From: Rhododendron vialii
Lineage: Eukaryota > Streptophyta > Magnoliopsida > Ericales > Ericaceae
Assembly: GCF_030253575.1 (NCBI RefSeq)
Contig: NC_080568.1
Coordinates: 34,839,501-34,903,500, forward strand
Direction of reading: 5' to 3'
Length of the DNA stretch: 64,000 bases
Below, piece by piece: positions 1 through 10,230 of this stretch; position 1 is the stretch's first letter, and every line of letters starts with the position of its first letter. The notes under the pieces were generated by a model. It did not search any database and was not told the DNA's origin. It worked only from the letters and a program-made list of their open reading frames with translations. A program made the translations under genes and the position numbers.

Positions 1-256
1 TGTAGGGATTAGAATGCCAAAGATGCCCGGTTCACCCTTCGATTTTTAACTTACACTCCTTATAATTTCATCATTTTTAACTTGTACCTCCTGCACATTA
101 TTGGATGCTCACACCCATTGAACTTTGAAACAAAGTGAAAACGTGAAATTTATTAAATGAAAAGGTAAAATGACCAAAAATCCATCCGAAAACCCTGGCC
201 CACCAATCAATTGGTTCAGACTTATAGGTGTCCCCTTTTCGTGGTTGACATGCAAT
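1..256 (+). other. Upstream flank of the first ankyrin copy
   Basis: No gene is seen. The segment is a diverged copy of sequence that also precedes the ankyrin exon 1 at 33000-33480, 34480-34800 and 53760-53900 (shared words such as CACCCATTGAACTTTGAAAC and GACATGCAATTGG). It is therefore the left flank of the first array unit, cut from its exon 1 by the TIR element that follows. Confidence 0.6.
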
Positions 257-463
257 TGGGGATGGCAATCCCAGCCGTCCCACCCCGCCCCAAATGGATT
301 GGGGATTCGGGGATTTTTCGGGGATCGGGTAAGGGATGGGGATAATTTTTTTTAAAAAATGGAAAACGGGTAAGGGATGGGTATGAGTCTGTCCCCGCCC
401 CATCCCCATCCCCGCCCCGCCCCGCCCCGTTTGTGTGTGTGTGTGTGTGTATATATATACACA

Positions 464-699
464 CTCCCTCCGACTCAAAATATTTGGTATTTTTCGATAT
501 AAGCGCCGTTCTTTAAACTCTTATATTTCTCAATTTATGATATTTTTTATAATTTTGAAAACTTTGTATTATAGATCTAATCGAGAACTATCTAACAAGA
601 TCCATATTGCATATTGTTGGAGATTCATATTGAAAGATACAAACGATTGAAAACTGACACATATATCGAAAAAGTCCAAATAATATGGGACGGAGAGAG
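464..699. mobile_element. Stowaway-like MITE
   Basis: It begins CTCCCTCCGACTCAAAATA and ends TAATATGGGACGGAGAGAG, which are reverse complements with few mismatches. TA follows the right end. These are the standard termini of plant Stowaway MITEs, moved by Tc1/mariner transposases. It is nested inside the 257-1254 element. Confidence 0.75.
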
Positions 700-740
700 T
701 AAAATAAATAAGTTATATACATAAATGAAAATTATATAGG

Positions 741-744
<4 letters not shown>

Positions 745-783
<39 letters not shown>

Positions 784-790
784 TATATAA
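745..790. repeat. AT dinucleotide microsatellite
   Basis: A run of about 20 TA units inside the TIR element at 257-1254. No function is implied. Confidence 0.9.
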
Positions 791-1456
791 AAGTGAAGAA
801 GAAAGAAAGAAACTAAATCTCACTGTCAATTAACATAGAAGTAATTGAATTCACTTACCATGGATAGAAGATTAATAGAAAAAAGAGCTCAAATCGATAG
901 TTCTAGTTAGATAAATATTGTTCACATCAAATAAATATTGTTCACGTCGGATACTCATTAAATAGCGTCGTGTTGAGAGACTAAGAAACGAAGCTTTAAA
1001 GAGCTTTGCGTGTGTTGTTTGTTCTTGGCGTCTTGCTGCAGGAGGGATACCGGATTAAGAATACCGGTTTTGTCTGTGGTTTCAGTTGGATCCCCGATTC
1101 CCCACGGGGATCCCCGTTCCCCGTTTGGAAAGGGGATGGAGGGTAAAAATAATTCCCCGGTGGGGATCGGGAAGGGGATGGGGATGGATTTGGATTCGAA
1201 GATTGAGGACGGGGACAGTGGTATCCACCCCTTACCCGCCCCATTGCCAACCCTACATGCAGTCGGAATCTTCCAGAAATGCATCCTTGGCTTGTAGTAG
1301 CCTTTTCCATTTTGATGCAGTTTTTCCCTTACTCCACATGATTAACTACTTCTTGCATTCATTATTGTTCTTCGAGTTAGTAAAATTCTCCTTTTTTCTC
1401 TCATTAAAGAAGAAAGCATAAATATTTCAATATGGAGAGAGAAGACATGGGGAGAA

Positions 1457-1815
1457 TGTAGGATCAAGCGCTTACCATCTTACCAAAACTCGCAAGTAGT
1501 GGTAAAAGCGCAACTCTATTTTCTTATACCATAGCGTAGCAGGCCCCAAGCACCACGGTTCGACCCGCGTGGGCAGGATGCTGGCCCGCGACCAACAATC
1601 CCCCCCCAGCACCTGCCCGCAAGCAGCATGCCATCCAGGGGAGTCGAACCCGCGACCTTAGCTTTGATACCACTTGTAGGATCAAGCGCTTACCATCTTA
1701 CCAAAACCCGCAGGTAGTGGTAAAAGCGCAACTCTATTTCCTTATACCATAGCGTAGCAGGCCCCAAGCGCCACGGTTCAACCCGCGTAGGCAGGATGCT
1801 GGCCCGCGACCAACA
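1457..1815 (-). mobile_element. TRIM-type miniature LTR retrotransposon (359 bp) inside ankyrin exon 1
   Basis: Two 141-base direct repeats (1457-1597 and 1675-1815) begin TGTAGGATCAAGCGC and end GACCAACA, giving TG...CA termini. The 77-base interior has, read on the minus strand, a primer-binding site TGGTATCAAAGC (1661-1672, complementary to initiator Met-tRNA) two bases from one LTR, and a purine tract CTGGGGGGGGAT beside the other (1598-1609). The host base pattern GAGAA is duplicated on both sides (1452-1456, 1816-1820). The intact copies read GGGGAGAAGGCTC without the insert. The element has no coding capacity. A tRNA B-box-like GGGTTCGACTCC lies in the interior on the minus strand. Confidence 0.95.
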
Positions 1816-3996
1816 GAGAAGGCTCTATCAAGCTTGTTTGAGTGGGAGTGTCCCAGCTTTAGACGCGTTGATTGAAGAAGATCAACTTATTCTCGACCGA
1901 GTTAGCTCACTAACATGCTTCTCCGATGACACCCCCTTGCACGTAGCAGCATTGCGCGGTCATTTGGACTTCACAAAAGCCTTCTAGCTCAGAAACCAAA
2001 ACTTGCCACTGAGTGAGACTCGCTACGGTGTTCGCCCCTCCACTTAGCTTCCGTTGAGGGCCACGTTGAGATTGTACGAGAGTTGTTACGGGTGAACACC
2101 GATGTCTGCATTGCTCGTGATCAGGATGGTATACTGCTTTTTTGCTTTAGAATTGTTTACAGTTTATATCTCTTTTTTTAAGAAAAAAGAAAAGAATTTG
2201 AAATTCGTTGTTCCTTCCCACGCGAAGATTCTAGCAGACAATAGCGACTCCCAAATCTAATTACCCTGATGCTAGCTTATAGCAACTCTCCTCTAGTGTT
2301 TGAATCTATCAGTGAAAAAGAAACTGTACGTCTCAATTGTCATCCATAAAATCAAGAGAGAGTACATTAACATAATTTTATAACTTTTATCACTTGTCTC
2401 GTCATCAGTAATTAAGGCCAAATAAGGCTACTAACTCTGTCTCTCAAACACATAGTAATAATCATTACAGGACGGTCATAAATGAATAAGCACCCAAAAT
2501 TTGTAAAGATTCAATTGTTGTAGACATCTAACTCTATTAGTTACAACAAATATATCATCAAGCTTTTGTAATTAATAACACCAGAACATGTAGCTGAAGG
2601 TCGTGCAGGTTTTGGGTTCAAACTTATTGTGTACGTAGCATCGATATCCTAATAGTAATTTAACTTACTAATGCACTACCATTCTACCTGTAGCCTAAAA
2701 TAAAATACTCTCGAATTCATCAAATATGAGAGTTCTGAAAACATATATTCCAACAGGTAGAATCCCTCTCCACTTGGCAGTCATGAAAGGGCGAGTTGAG
2801 GTCATATTAGAACTACTTCGAGATGAACCGGAGTCGATTCATGAGAAACTAGCCAAAGGGGAGACTGTTCTGCACTTATGTGTCAAATGTAACAGACTAG
2901 AGGCTTTCAAGACACTGGTGCAATATTTGCACAACAACCACATGGAGTTTCTTCTAACCGCTGGAGACGATGATGGCAACACCATCTTGCATCTTGTTGC
3001 AGCCCTCAAACAAAAGAATGTGAGTTTCTGTGTATACACGTAGCTAGTAACTCTCTCTACTATGACTTCGAAGAAGGACCAGACTTTTTAAGTTTGTCCA
3101 TCTGTGAGTCCTTCTCAGGTCTTCTTTGATAACGAAGAAGTTCATATTTTAAATCTCATAGAGACCAACAACTATGCCTAAAATAAGTTGAATGTTGTTA
3201 AACAAATTGACTCCTATTGCACCACTAAAAACTGTTATTTTTCATCCCTTTGTCCCCATTTTAACATTTGTAACCAAAAACACAAGAACGAGAGAAACTA
3301 ATCTCTTGGACTTGCTGCAGGCATCTGATAATAAAAACCCAGGTGCGGTAAGAGTCTTTTGGTCTAGGATTCGACTTCTACCCACGGGCTATCGATTCTT
3401 GTGTTTGAACCCTGCCAGTTAATATTGAGCTGGATACACTCGAAATAGGAAACGCGCATAAGAAAACGTGCTTTTCTGGCGCCTTTGACTGTCCTCATTT
3501 CATGTGCCATAGGTTGACCCCTTGAGTTGTTGAAAGTTTGCTGGGAATTAGTTGTTTATCTTTATCTCGCTCGGCTTGAAAACAACTGAAAAGGAAAAGC
3601 TAGTCGGAATTTTCTCAAGCTCTAATTGCTTCTAAGTTTTTGGGGCATTATTTTCAACATTAATGGCACTTTGTATGTGCAGAACATAGAATACTTAATG
3701 GAAATAAGGAGTGTCAAAGACCACGCCAACGTTAAGAACAAGAATGGTTTTACAGCTTTGGATGTTATGGAGCACTGTCCTAACAGAGACCTAAAAGCTA
3801 TGGAAATTCGAGAGTTTCTTTTACAAGTTGGTGTTCGTAGATTTGTTTGCAGTGAGCAGGAGCCCACGCTGAATCACCTCCCAATAATCCTCCTCCTCAA
3901 CGTTGTTGTATTTCTTGGTTTTGGAATAAGTATATCAAGGTCGACAATGAATTCCTCCAAGAGGTACATTTGGATGATTCACACACACTGTGACTC

Positions 3997-3998
<2 letters not shown>

Positions 3999-4030
<32 letters not shown>
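3999..4030. repeat. CT microsatellite at the start of ankyrin intron 3
   Basis: A CT run lies about 40 bases downstream of the exon 3 donor. The same position carries CT runs of different length in the copies at 13.3, 38.7, 48.0 and 58.1 kb, so it is ancestral and length-variable. Confidence 0.9.
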
Positions 4031-4033
<3 letters not shown>

Positions 4034-4318
4034 AAATACACTCATACACATGCATAACTATAAATCATAGCTCCACCAGCCTTGCAACCTTTGGAAGTTT
4101 TGCGGAGCCAAACATTTCAAAACCGACTTCTAGTTGCCTCCCTATGCTCCTCAACAAATTCGCATTTGCTATGGTGACTTGCCACACTGAGAAAGTCACT
4201 GTAGCACTCGCCCCATTCTCTCTCTCGAGAGAGAGTTGGGTATGATAGATGGTGATGGGTGCGACAGAGGAGGCGCAAAAGTGTTTCAAACAGAGAGGGA
4301 ATGAGTTTATTTATTTAT

Positions 4319-5410
4319 CACTACAAGAAAAATTCAATTAGGTGACGAATGAAAATCGTCACAAATTGCATGTTTTTCGTCACAAATTATATAGGTGACG
4401 AAAAAAAATTTGTCGACTAAAGGTTGTCGAGGATTCCTACCTGGTGACGAAATCTATTTTTCGTCACCTATAGTGCCTTTTGATGACGAAATATTTCGTC
4501 ACCAAAAAGTGAATAATTGGTGACGAAATTCTTTTCCTCACTTATTGTGCTTTTTGACGACGAAAAAATTCGTCACCGATGGGTCACATTGGTGACGAAA
4601 TTTTTTGTCACTAATATAAGAAATCGGTGACGAAATTTTTCGTTGCGAAAGATGTTTTCATATGGGAAAAGAAATCCATCTTTCTTGCTCCTGCTGGGTT
4701 TCGAACCCGAGTCCCTTGAGTTTTTCGCGCAAGCTCCAACCAACTACACTACACACACTTTTCAGTAAATATTTGAAATATCTAATATATAACACATATG
4801 TTTAACATGAACATATATTTCGAATGTAATTTTGGACCTTTAAACATTAAAATTATCAATTTTGATAAACATGAAAGTTGTAGGCAATTGAGTTATTGTT
4901 CAAACTCAATTTGAATTATCCCAATCGGAGATTTTAGTAAAGAGTTATGTCCGAAATACATTTAGTGACAAAGCGCAATTCATAAATTTCGTCACGAAAT
5001 GTACCCATTTGACAACGAAATATATTTTTTGTCGCTGAAAGCGTTAAAATGGTGACAGAATTATTTTTCGTCACCAAAGTTAAGCATTTGGTGACGAAAA
5101 AAATATTTCGTTACTAAATTGCTCACATTTGGCGACGAAATATATTTTTTGTCACCAAATGATTATCTTTGGCGACAAAAAATAATTTTGTCACCTTTTT
5201 TAAGCTTTCGGCGACGAAAAATGTATTTTATCGCCAAATGGGTACCTTTTTCGTCGCTAAACAGGCATAATTGGTGACGAAATTATTTCGTCACGAAAGT
5301 TATCAAAATAGTGACGAATTTATTTTTTCGTCGCCAAATATACTCATTTAGTGACAAAATTAAATTTCGTCGCCACTTTTTCGTCACTAATTTTCATTTT
5401 TCTTGTAGTG
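4319..5410. mobile_element. Non-autonomous CACTA (En/Spm) element in intron 3 of copy 1
   Basis: The ends are CACTACAAGAAAAATTC and ATTTTTCTTGTAGTG, perfect CACTA-superfamily termini, flanked by the 3-base duplication TAT. The sister copy at 48.25 kb shows the unfilled site (GTTTATTTATTTAATTTTTT). The interior holds more than a dozen subterminal motifs related to GGTGACGAAA in both orientations, concentrated at 4330-4650 and 4965-5400. No transposase ORF is present. A tRNA-like B-box word (GGGTTTCGAACCCGAG, about 4692-4707) lies in the middle. Confidence 0.93.
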
Positions 5411-5660
5411 TATTTTTTTGGGTCAAAATGAGATTTTTTGATTTGAATAGCCATTTTGCTTAGGCTGCTGGGGTGGTGATGTATTTTGTGCCTAGCCAAA
5501 ATAAAATTTGGTGTTTTGGGAAGGCATTTCGCCTAGTAAGTGCAGGAGATGCTCAAAATCACAGCTACACATTCTATCCATCAAATAAAAAACTAATGTT
5601 TTCAAGCAAACTTCAGAGTTAGCGAACTAGTAATCACCAAATTAATTTGTAATGCTGTGC

Positions 5661-6174
5661 TACAAACGGGCTCGTTAGTAGCTCATTCAAGCTCGGCTTG
5701 GAAGTTAAACAAACGAGCTCGAGCAGATTTTTTCTGCTCGTTTTGTAAACGAGCCGAGCTCGAGCTAGAATAAGCTCGGCTCGAGTCAGCTCGCGAGCCG
5801 GGGTATATATACTTAAGTTTACGATTTTTATTGTTATTTCATAATTTGTTATTTCTGTTTTCACTTTCCAGTCAACTAAGAGAGACGAGAGCACATGCAC
5901 ATCAGTACACCCCTGCTCCATAGGAAAATGAAAGATATATATACATTCAAAATCAAAATATTTTTGGTTGTATTAGGCATATGCAATGATATATATACAT
6001 TTAGGCCTATCCGATCCGTTGAGGCTCGTGAACAAACTCAAGTTCGAGTCAAGCCAAGGCCTGCTCGGCTCGAGGTCGACTCGTTAAGTTTTCATTGAGC
6101 TCGAGCTCGGGTTCATTAAAAACTTAATAAACAAGCTTGAACACAGTAAAACTCAGCTCGGCTCATTTGCAACC
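5661..6174. mobile_element. hAT-like TIR element rich in AGCTCGGCTCG
   Basis: It is absent from the matching position of the 48.5 kb copy, where ATGCTGTGC runs straight into CACTCATATGGG. The ends (CAAACGGGCTCG; reverse complement of the right end GCAAATGAGCCGAG) are imperfect inverted repeats. Subterminal GAGCTCGAGC words occur on both sides. The flanking words TGCTGTGC and CTATGTGC resemble a decayed 8-base target duplication. No coding sequence is seen. Confidence 0.65.
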
Positions 6175-6376
6175 CTATGTGCCACTCATATGGGCCCAAA
6201 ATCTCAATCTCGAAAAGTGATTCTAATCGTTTATCTCTTTTGGCTCATCGAGTTTGTCGTGGGTACATAGAAAATCACACCGTCGGGCATCGGTATAAAC
6301 ATGACCCTTATACTATATCATTAAAAAAAGAAAGCTATTAATGCCACGGGTGTTTTGTTCCTGCCACGGACATTAA

Positions 6377-6591
6377 GGCTCCGTTTTCGAAAAAAAAAAG
6401 TCTTTATTTTTTAAGAAAGTAATTTCAAGCTCAAAAATTATGGACTTATTGAAATCTAAAAATTATGGACTTATTGAAATCTTTTATACGATGCAAAAAA
6501 AATTCAAAAATTATTTTTTATTTACTTTATTTTTGAGTTTGAAAATGTAAAATAAGCTACTTATTTTGAAGAAGATTTCTGGAACGGAGCC
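6377..6591. mobile_element. Tourist-like MITE (215 bp), TAA target duplication
   Basis: Ends GGCTCCGTT and AACGGAGCC are perfect inverted repeats. TAA flanks both sides (6374-6376, 6592-6594), as expected for PIF/Harbinger elements. The sister copy at 48.71 kb reads GGACATTAATTAGACAG without the insert. A short internal direct repeat (AAATTATGGACTTATTGAAA) occurs twice near 6435-6482. Confidence 0.88.
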
Positions 6592-6827
6592 TAATTAGAC
6601 AGAATTGTAAAAAAGGCTCAATTGCCCTACCAAGCAAGCAAACTTGTTTTGGCTTCTCTTTTCTCATTTAGCTTTTCAAAAATGTCTCTTGGTGACTTTC
6701 CGTGTACAGTCTACAAATCCTCTTCATATATTTTCCATTCCTAATCCTTTTATTTTTTTGATCTTATTCCTAATCTAATTTGATACTCCCACTATTACAA
6801 GACCTAACCAAAACGAAAATGCTATAT

Positions 6828-7478
6828 ATTAGTACCGAATCTTGGGGTACCAAAAATGTACAATGGCATGTGGGGCCTATTTTTTGGGGATTGGGAGATG
6901 CTGCCAAGCAGAGGTGCTTGGCAGCGGTGCCGAGCGCATCTCGGCCGTCCAAAAGTGTTTTGGATGGCCCGGATGTAAAGGTACCGAACGGATTTAAAAA
7001 AAAAGAAAAAGAAAAGGAAAAAGATGTTTCGATTCGGGTCGTTGATTCCGAGATGAACGGCCGGATTGGCCGCTCGGCAGGGGTGCCGCTCGGCAGGGGT
7101 GCCGCTCGGCAGGGGTGCCGCTCGGCAGGGTCCCCGGGTCCATTTTTTGGTCCCACACGAATAATTCAAACCGTTCATTAATTTGAAAAATAATTTTTTG
7201 AGTGGCCCGTGCAAAAAAATCAGTTCAATTGGATTTCCAATAGTGGTTGATCTAATTTTTCAATTTATTATTTAGAGTTTACAATTCCGAATTCTGAATG
7301 ACAACTTGAACTTTGGATCAACCACTTATGCATATTCAATTGAGCAGATTTTTTGAAAGGCCACTCGAAAAATTATTTTAATTAATGAATGGTTGGAATT
7401 ATTTGTGTGTGATCCAAAATTGGCCCGCAAACCGTTGTACATTTTCGATACCCCAAACTTCGGTACCAATAGTAGAAC
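6828..7478. mobile_element. TIR element shared with the 48.95 kb copy
   Basis: The left end near 6831 (AGTACCGAATCTTGGGGTA) and the right end near 7440-7478 are inverted repeats over about 38 bases. The same element lies at 48953-49308 in the sister unit, so it predates the duplication. This copy has gained about 260 bases (6887-7147), including a GC-rich minisatellite. No transposase is seen. Confidence 0.7.
7070..7130. repeat. 16-base GC-rich minisatellite
   Basis: The unit CCGCTCGGCAGGGGTG is repeated nearly four times without mismatch (7070, 7086, 7102, 7118). It sits in a segment missing from the sister element at 48.95 kb, and its GC content contrasts sharply with the AT-rich surroundings. 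Confidence 0.9.
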
Positions 7479-7565
7479 TCCGAACAAAATCTTTCTTCTA
7501 TAAAACCAAGTTGATACGATAAAACAAAAAAAAAACTAAATTACCAATAACTTCTTAAATCTTTA

Positions 7566-7682
7566 GGGAAATGATTTTGCCACTCTCTTTTTTGTTAAAG
7601 CCACTCCCCTGCAAGTGTATTTTTGCACCAAAAATACATTTGCAGGGGAGTGGCGTTAACAAAACAGGGAATGACAAAATCA
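7566..7682. mobile_element. Hairpin MITE
   Basis: The two halves are reverse complements over about 50 bases each (GCCACTCCCCTGCAAGTGTA against the complement of TACATTTGCAGGGGAGTGGC), with a loop of only a few bases. The 49.4 kb sister unit lacks it. The superfamily cannot be fixed from the termini. Confidence 0.75.
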
Positions 7683-7780
7683 GCAGCCAATCTTTATCTT
7701 TGTATAATGGTTTCTTCATTTTTAACTCCTATGCTACTAGACTAGGCACTAAAAGTATTGAACACTAATTAATGCACTAA

Positions 7781-8004
7781 GGGTATGTTTGGTTGGATGG
7801 AATCAAGGTTGGAATGGAATAGTTATTCCAATGACTTACTTATTTCAATGTTTGGTTCACCATTGAATAATGGAATCACTATTCACCTTAGTAAAGGAAT
7901 TGTCATTCCATTCAAAAAACTAAGAAATTGTTATTCCATTTCTTGGTTACGCCAAAATTACTAATGCCACACCAAAACTTACTATTGCCATTCCATTCAA
8001 ACTG
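7781..8004. mobile_element. MITE that replaces the PGG-coding start of exon 4 in copy 1
   Basis: The left end GGGTATGTTTGGTTGGATGG and the right end (reverse complement GTATACAGTTTGAATGGAAT) are imperfect inverted repeats, and the interior is rich in GGAAT/ATTCC words. The sister copy has about 780 bases here (49.49-50.26 kb): the end of intron 3 and the PGG half of exon 4. In copy 1 these are gone, so insertion was accompanied or followed by a deletion. Confidence 0.7.
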
Positions 8005-8414
8005 TATACATGGTTAGTAATACCGTAATGTTAATAGCATCATTGAGCACCATTATGCTGGCCATGACTGGATTTCGGTCGACGGTCAACAAGCATTTAA
8101 CATGGCTGATGGTGATCACAGTGTTCATCACAATTTACTGCATGGGTTCATCTTATCATTTGGCAATGGTTTTAGTATCCCCAAACACATGGTCCAAATT
8201 TGACTTTAAGATTATACTTTCTGTTTTGGGGATTCTATGCTTATTTTTTACGGTGCTTCAGTCATGCCGCTTCTTGGTATGGCTGTGGAAGAAGTTGGTA
8301 AAACTCGTTAAAGCATGTTATCGTTGTTGCGGACAAACTCCAAGAGCTGCCCACAATATTACTACTGATCAGATTAATCCAGCAGCTGGCAGCCTGGCAG
8401 CCATAAGTGCATAG

Positions 8415-9340
8415 GAAACTTCTGCTAGCTAGTCTTTGGACTACTTTGGGCTTCTATTCCAAGCCGATGGTTTGTGCTTGTGTATGAGACACTTTATATT
8501 AACCACTTGTTTGTGTACGTGGCTTTCACCGAAAAAAAAGTTTTATCTTATCATTTTTTTTTTGGTACTTCAGAATATTGTATCTTATCATTTGCTATCA
8601 TATGAGAAATGATTCAATAATACTTTGGGACCACATTTGAGTATTATGTTTTGGATACCATGTAATATGTCACCTATGTATTGATGGAATATGCTTCATT
8701 TGTCATATAGTATTAAAGTACTTTCTACCTATATTTTGGTGACACATCACATGATACCTAAAACATGGTACTCAAACATGGTCATCATATCATTGCTAGC
8801 TTGAAATGATTTTGGCACCTCACATTTTGATAAACGCGCGTACTCCAATGCTTTTCTTCTAACGTTAAAAATTCACATAGCACAATTTTGAAAGCAAAAG
8901 TTATATTATAGTGTAATTATTCAGGAGTGGAGTATCAAAATCACGTCCCTTTTCTTATCAATGTTATTGACACATCTCGAAAGCTGTATAATGCAGGAGA
9001 CCCCATAAAGATACATGTGCACAAAAACGACGACATTGAATACATAAAAAATGCTACAACTGTACCTAAACACACATGACCCACACAAACAAATATGGCC
9101 TCCTCTTACCGGAGTGTGTGTGATGTAGACTTATTGTTGAACACATTTGTGGCCCAATTGTGTGTGTTGTAGACTTATTGTTTACACATTTGTGCCCCAA
9201 TCGATCATTCCACTTCTTTTTTCTTTTTTCTTCCTATTCTTTTTCTTCTTCTTTTTCCTGTGAGCTTTCCTAATTAGCACTTTTTGATTTACTTTAATAA
9301 GCCCCGTACGTAATGGAAAAATTCAGGTGGGCGATATTCA
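8415..9340. other. 3' flank of copy 1, duplicated at 50592-51600
   Basis: No gene is seen. The sequence aligns by eye along its whole length with the flank after the 45.8 kb copy, including the 3'-UTR words after the stop. This shows that the duplication unit extended well beyond the gene. Confidence 0.7.
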
Positions 9341-9424
9341 TAATTAATCACATCTGCAAAAATAAGAAACGGGTCGCCATGAAACTAATTCTGTAAAATT
9401 TTGCAGATTTGAAATTTGTGCGAG

Positions 9425-9780
9425 ACAGGTGGTTGGTTTAGTTTTTTTTTTTTTTTTTTTTAATTTTTTTATAGGCAACAAAATTTTACAGTATAAAATC
9501 TCGTCAAAAGGTACATCAAGGGGGGAAAAGGGAAAGAGAATCCAACCAAAGGTTGGATGAAAAAAGAAAAAGTAGTTTGGGACCGAGCCCAAACCACACC
9601 TTAGGGAAGGAGAATCCAACCAAAGGTTGGATGAAAAAAGAAAAAGTAGTTTGGGACCGAGCCCAAACCACACCCTAAGGGCCAAGCCCCTAACAATTTA
9701 GCCCTAAATTCCACGGGCCTGGCCCAAAACACCAGCCCAAATCAAAACAAAGAACACAGCAGTCTCAACAACACCGCATA
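9425..9780 (-). mobile_element. Probable LINE 3' end, minus strand
   Basis: A poly-T run (about 9440-9457), a poly-A tail if read on the minus strand, is followed by GGGACCGAGCCCAAACC. A related word, GGGACCAAGCCCAAAAC, follows the poly-T of the LINE fragment at 17.1 kb. No ORF remains. The identification rests only on this shared 3' terminal word. Confidence 0.45.
9537..9684. repeat. 74-base perfect-looking tandem duplication
   Basis: Unit 1 is 9537-9610 and unit 2 is 9611-9684. They are almost identical, including the hairpin AACCAAAGGTTGG. The sister region near 51.76 kb has a single unit, so the duplication is recent and specific to this copy. Confidence 0.88.
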
Positions 9781-9836
9781 CTCTCTCTCGTCATTTTTCA
9801 AATCAAAAAATCATGACTTGAAAGATTTGGTTGGTA

Positions 9837-10021
9837 CTCCCTCCCTCCATATTGAGAGTCATATACTCTCTCTCCCTGTCTTGCCATTTTTCAAATCAAA
9901 AAATTACTAACCGCTTCCGTGTGTAATTTTTTGAAAAAATTACATACGGAAGTAGTTGATTTTTTGATTTGAAAAATGGCACGACTTTTCATAGTGGACT
10001 TTCAATATGGAACGGAATGAG
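9837..10021. mobile_element. Stowaway MITE
   Basis: Termini CTCCCTCCCTCCATATTGAG and CAATATGGAACGGAATGAG are flanked by TA on both sides. An orthologous copy lies at 51985-52161 in the sister unit. The centre can fold into a further hairpin (CGTGTGTAATTTTTTGAAAA). Confidence 0.85.
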
Positions 10022-10230
10022 TATTAAATACGAGTAGTTTTAGCCAATCATTTTTAGCCTAAGGATTAGGAATTGAATTTCATTTTTCTCGTAATTATAA
10101 GCCTAGATGATAGTAATTGTGGAAGTGGAAGTGAAAGTGAAAAAGGTAAAAATAAAAAATAAAAAAAATGCTATTTTTGGATGATTTTTTTATGAGAGTA
10201 ATGATTGGAAGTAGGATAATGAGTGGAAAG

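Larger units (their letters stand above)
257..1254. mobile_element. TIR element of about 1 kb, Mutator- or hAT-like, non-autonomous
   Basis: The two ends are imperfect inverted repeats (left TGGGGATGGCAATCCC; right, reverse-complemented, AGGGTTGGCAATGGGG). They are flanked by ACATGCAAT at 248-256 and ACATGCAGT at 1255-1263, a 9-base target duplication with one mismatch. Sister ankyrin copies have continuous sequence here (GACATGCAATTGGAATCTCC), so the empty site is known. GC-rich GGGGAT runs fill both ends and a Stowaway-like element sits inside. No transposase is seen. A 9-base duplication favours a Mutator-like origin, but hAT is not excluded. Confidence 0.65.
1432..8414 (+). pseudogene. 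Ankyrin-PGG (BDA1/ACD6-like) pseudogene, copy 1
   Basis: This is a four-exon relative of the intact copies at 35.2 and 54.4 kb. Remnants are exon 1 1432-2128, exon 2 2757-3019, exon 3 3683-3963 and exon 4 about 8005-8414, with the expected donors (GTATAC, GTGAGT, GTACAT). Several lesions kill it. A 359-base LTR miniature element splits exon 1. One base is missing near 1981. A leucine codon of the intact copies is TGA at 2014-2016. Exon 3 loses one base near 3873. The start of exon 4, with the PGG motif, is replaced by a MITE. The TATA-like TATATAG found 55 bases upstream of the ATG in other copies is deleted here (about 1376-1380). Exon 2 and the remaining exon 4 reading frame (three membrane segments) are still open, so the decay is fairly recent. 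It shares a 27-base exon 3 deletion with the 45.8 kb copy. Confidence 0.9.

Noticed and set aside
2726-2756. ATG-containing start of the exon 2 frame (MRVLKTYIPT), also at 56695
   Set aside because: This is intron sequence before the conserved CAACAG acceptor. The phase 1 join from exon 1 explains the coding better, and the ATG is not kept in all copies.
4686-4760. Possible tRNA gene (GGGTTTCGAACCCGAG)
   Set aside because: Only a B-box-like word is present. No full cloverleaf or A box at the right distance was found, and it lies inside a CACTA element.
6770-7214. Overlapping ORFs of about 130 codons on both strands
   Set aside because: They lie in a TIR element and its GC-rich minisatellite, with repeated residues only and no domain.
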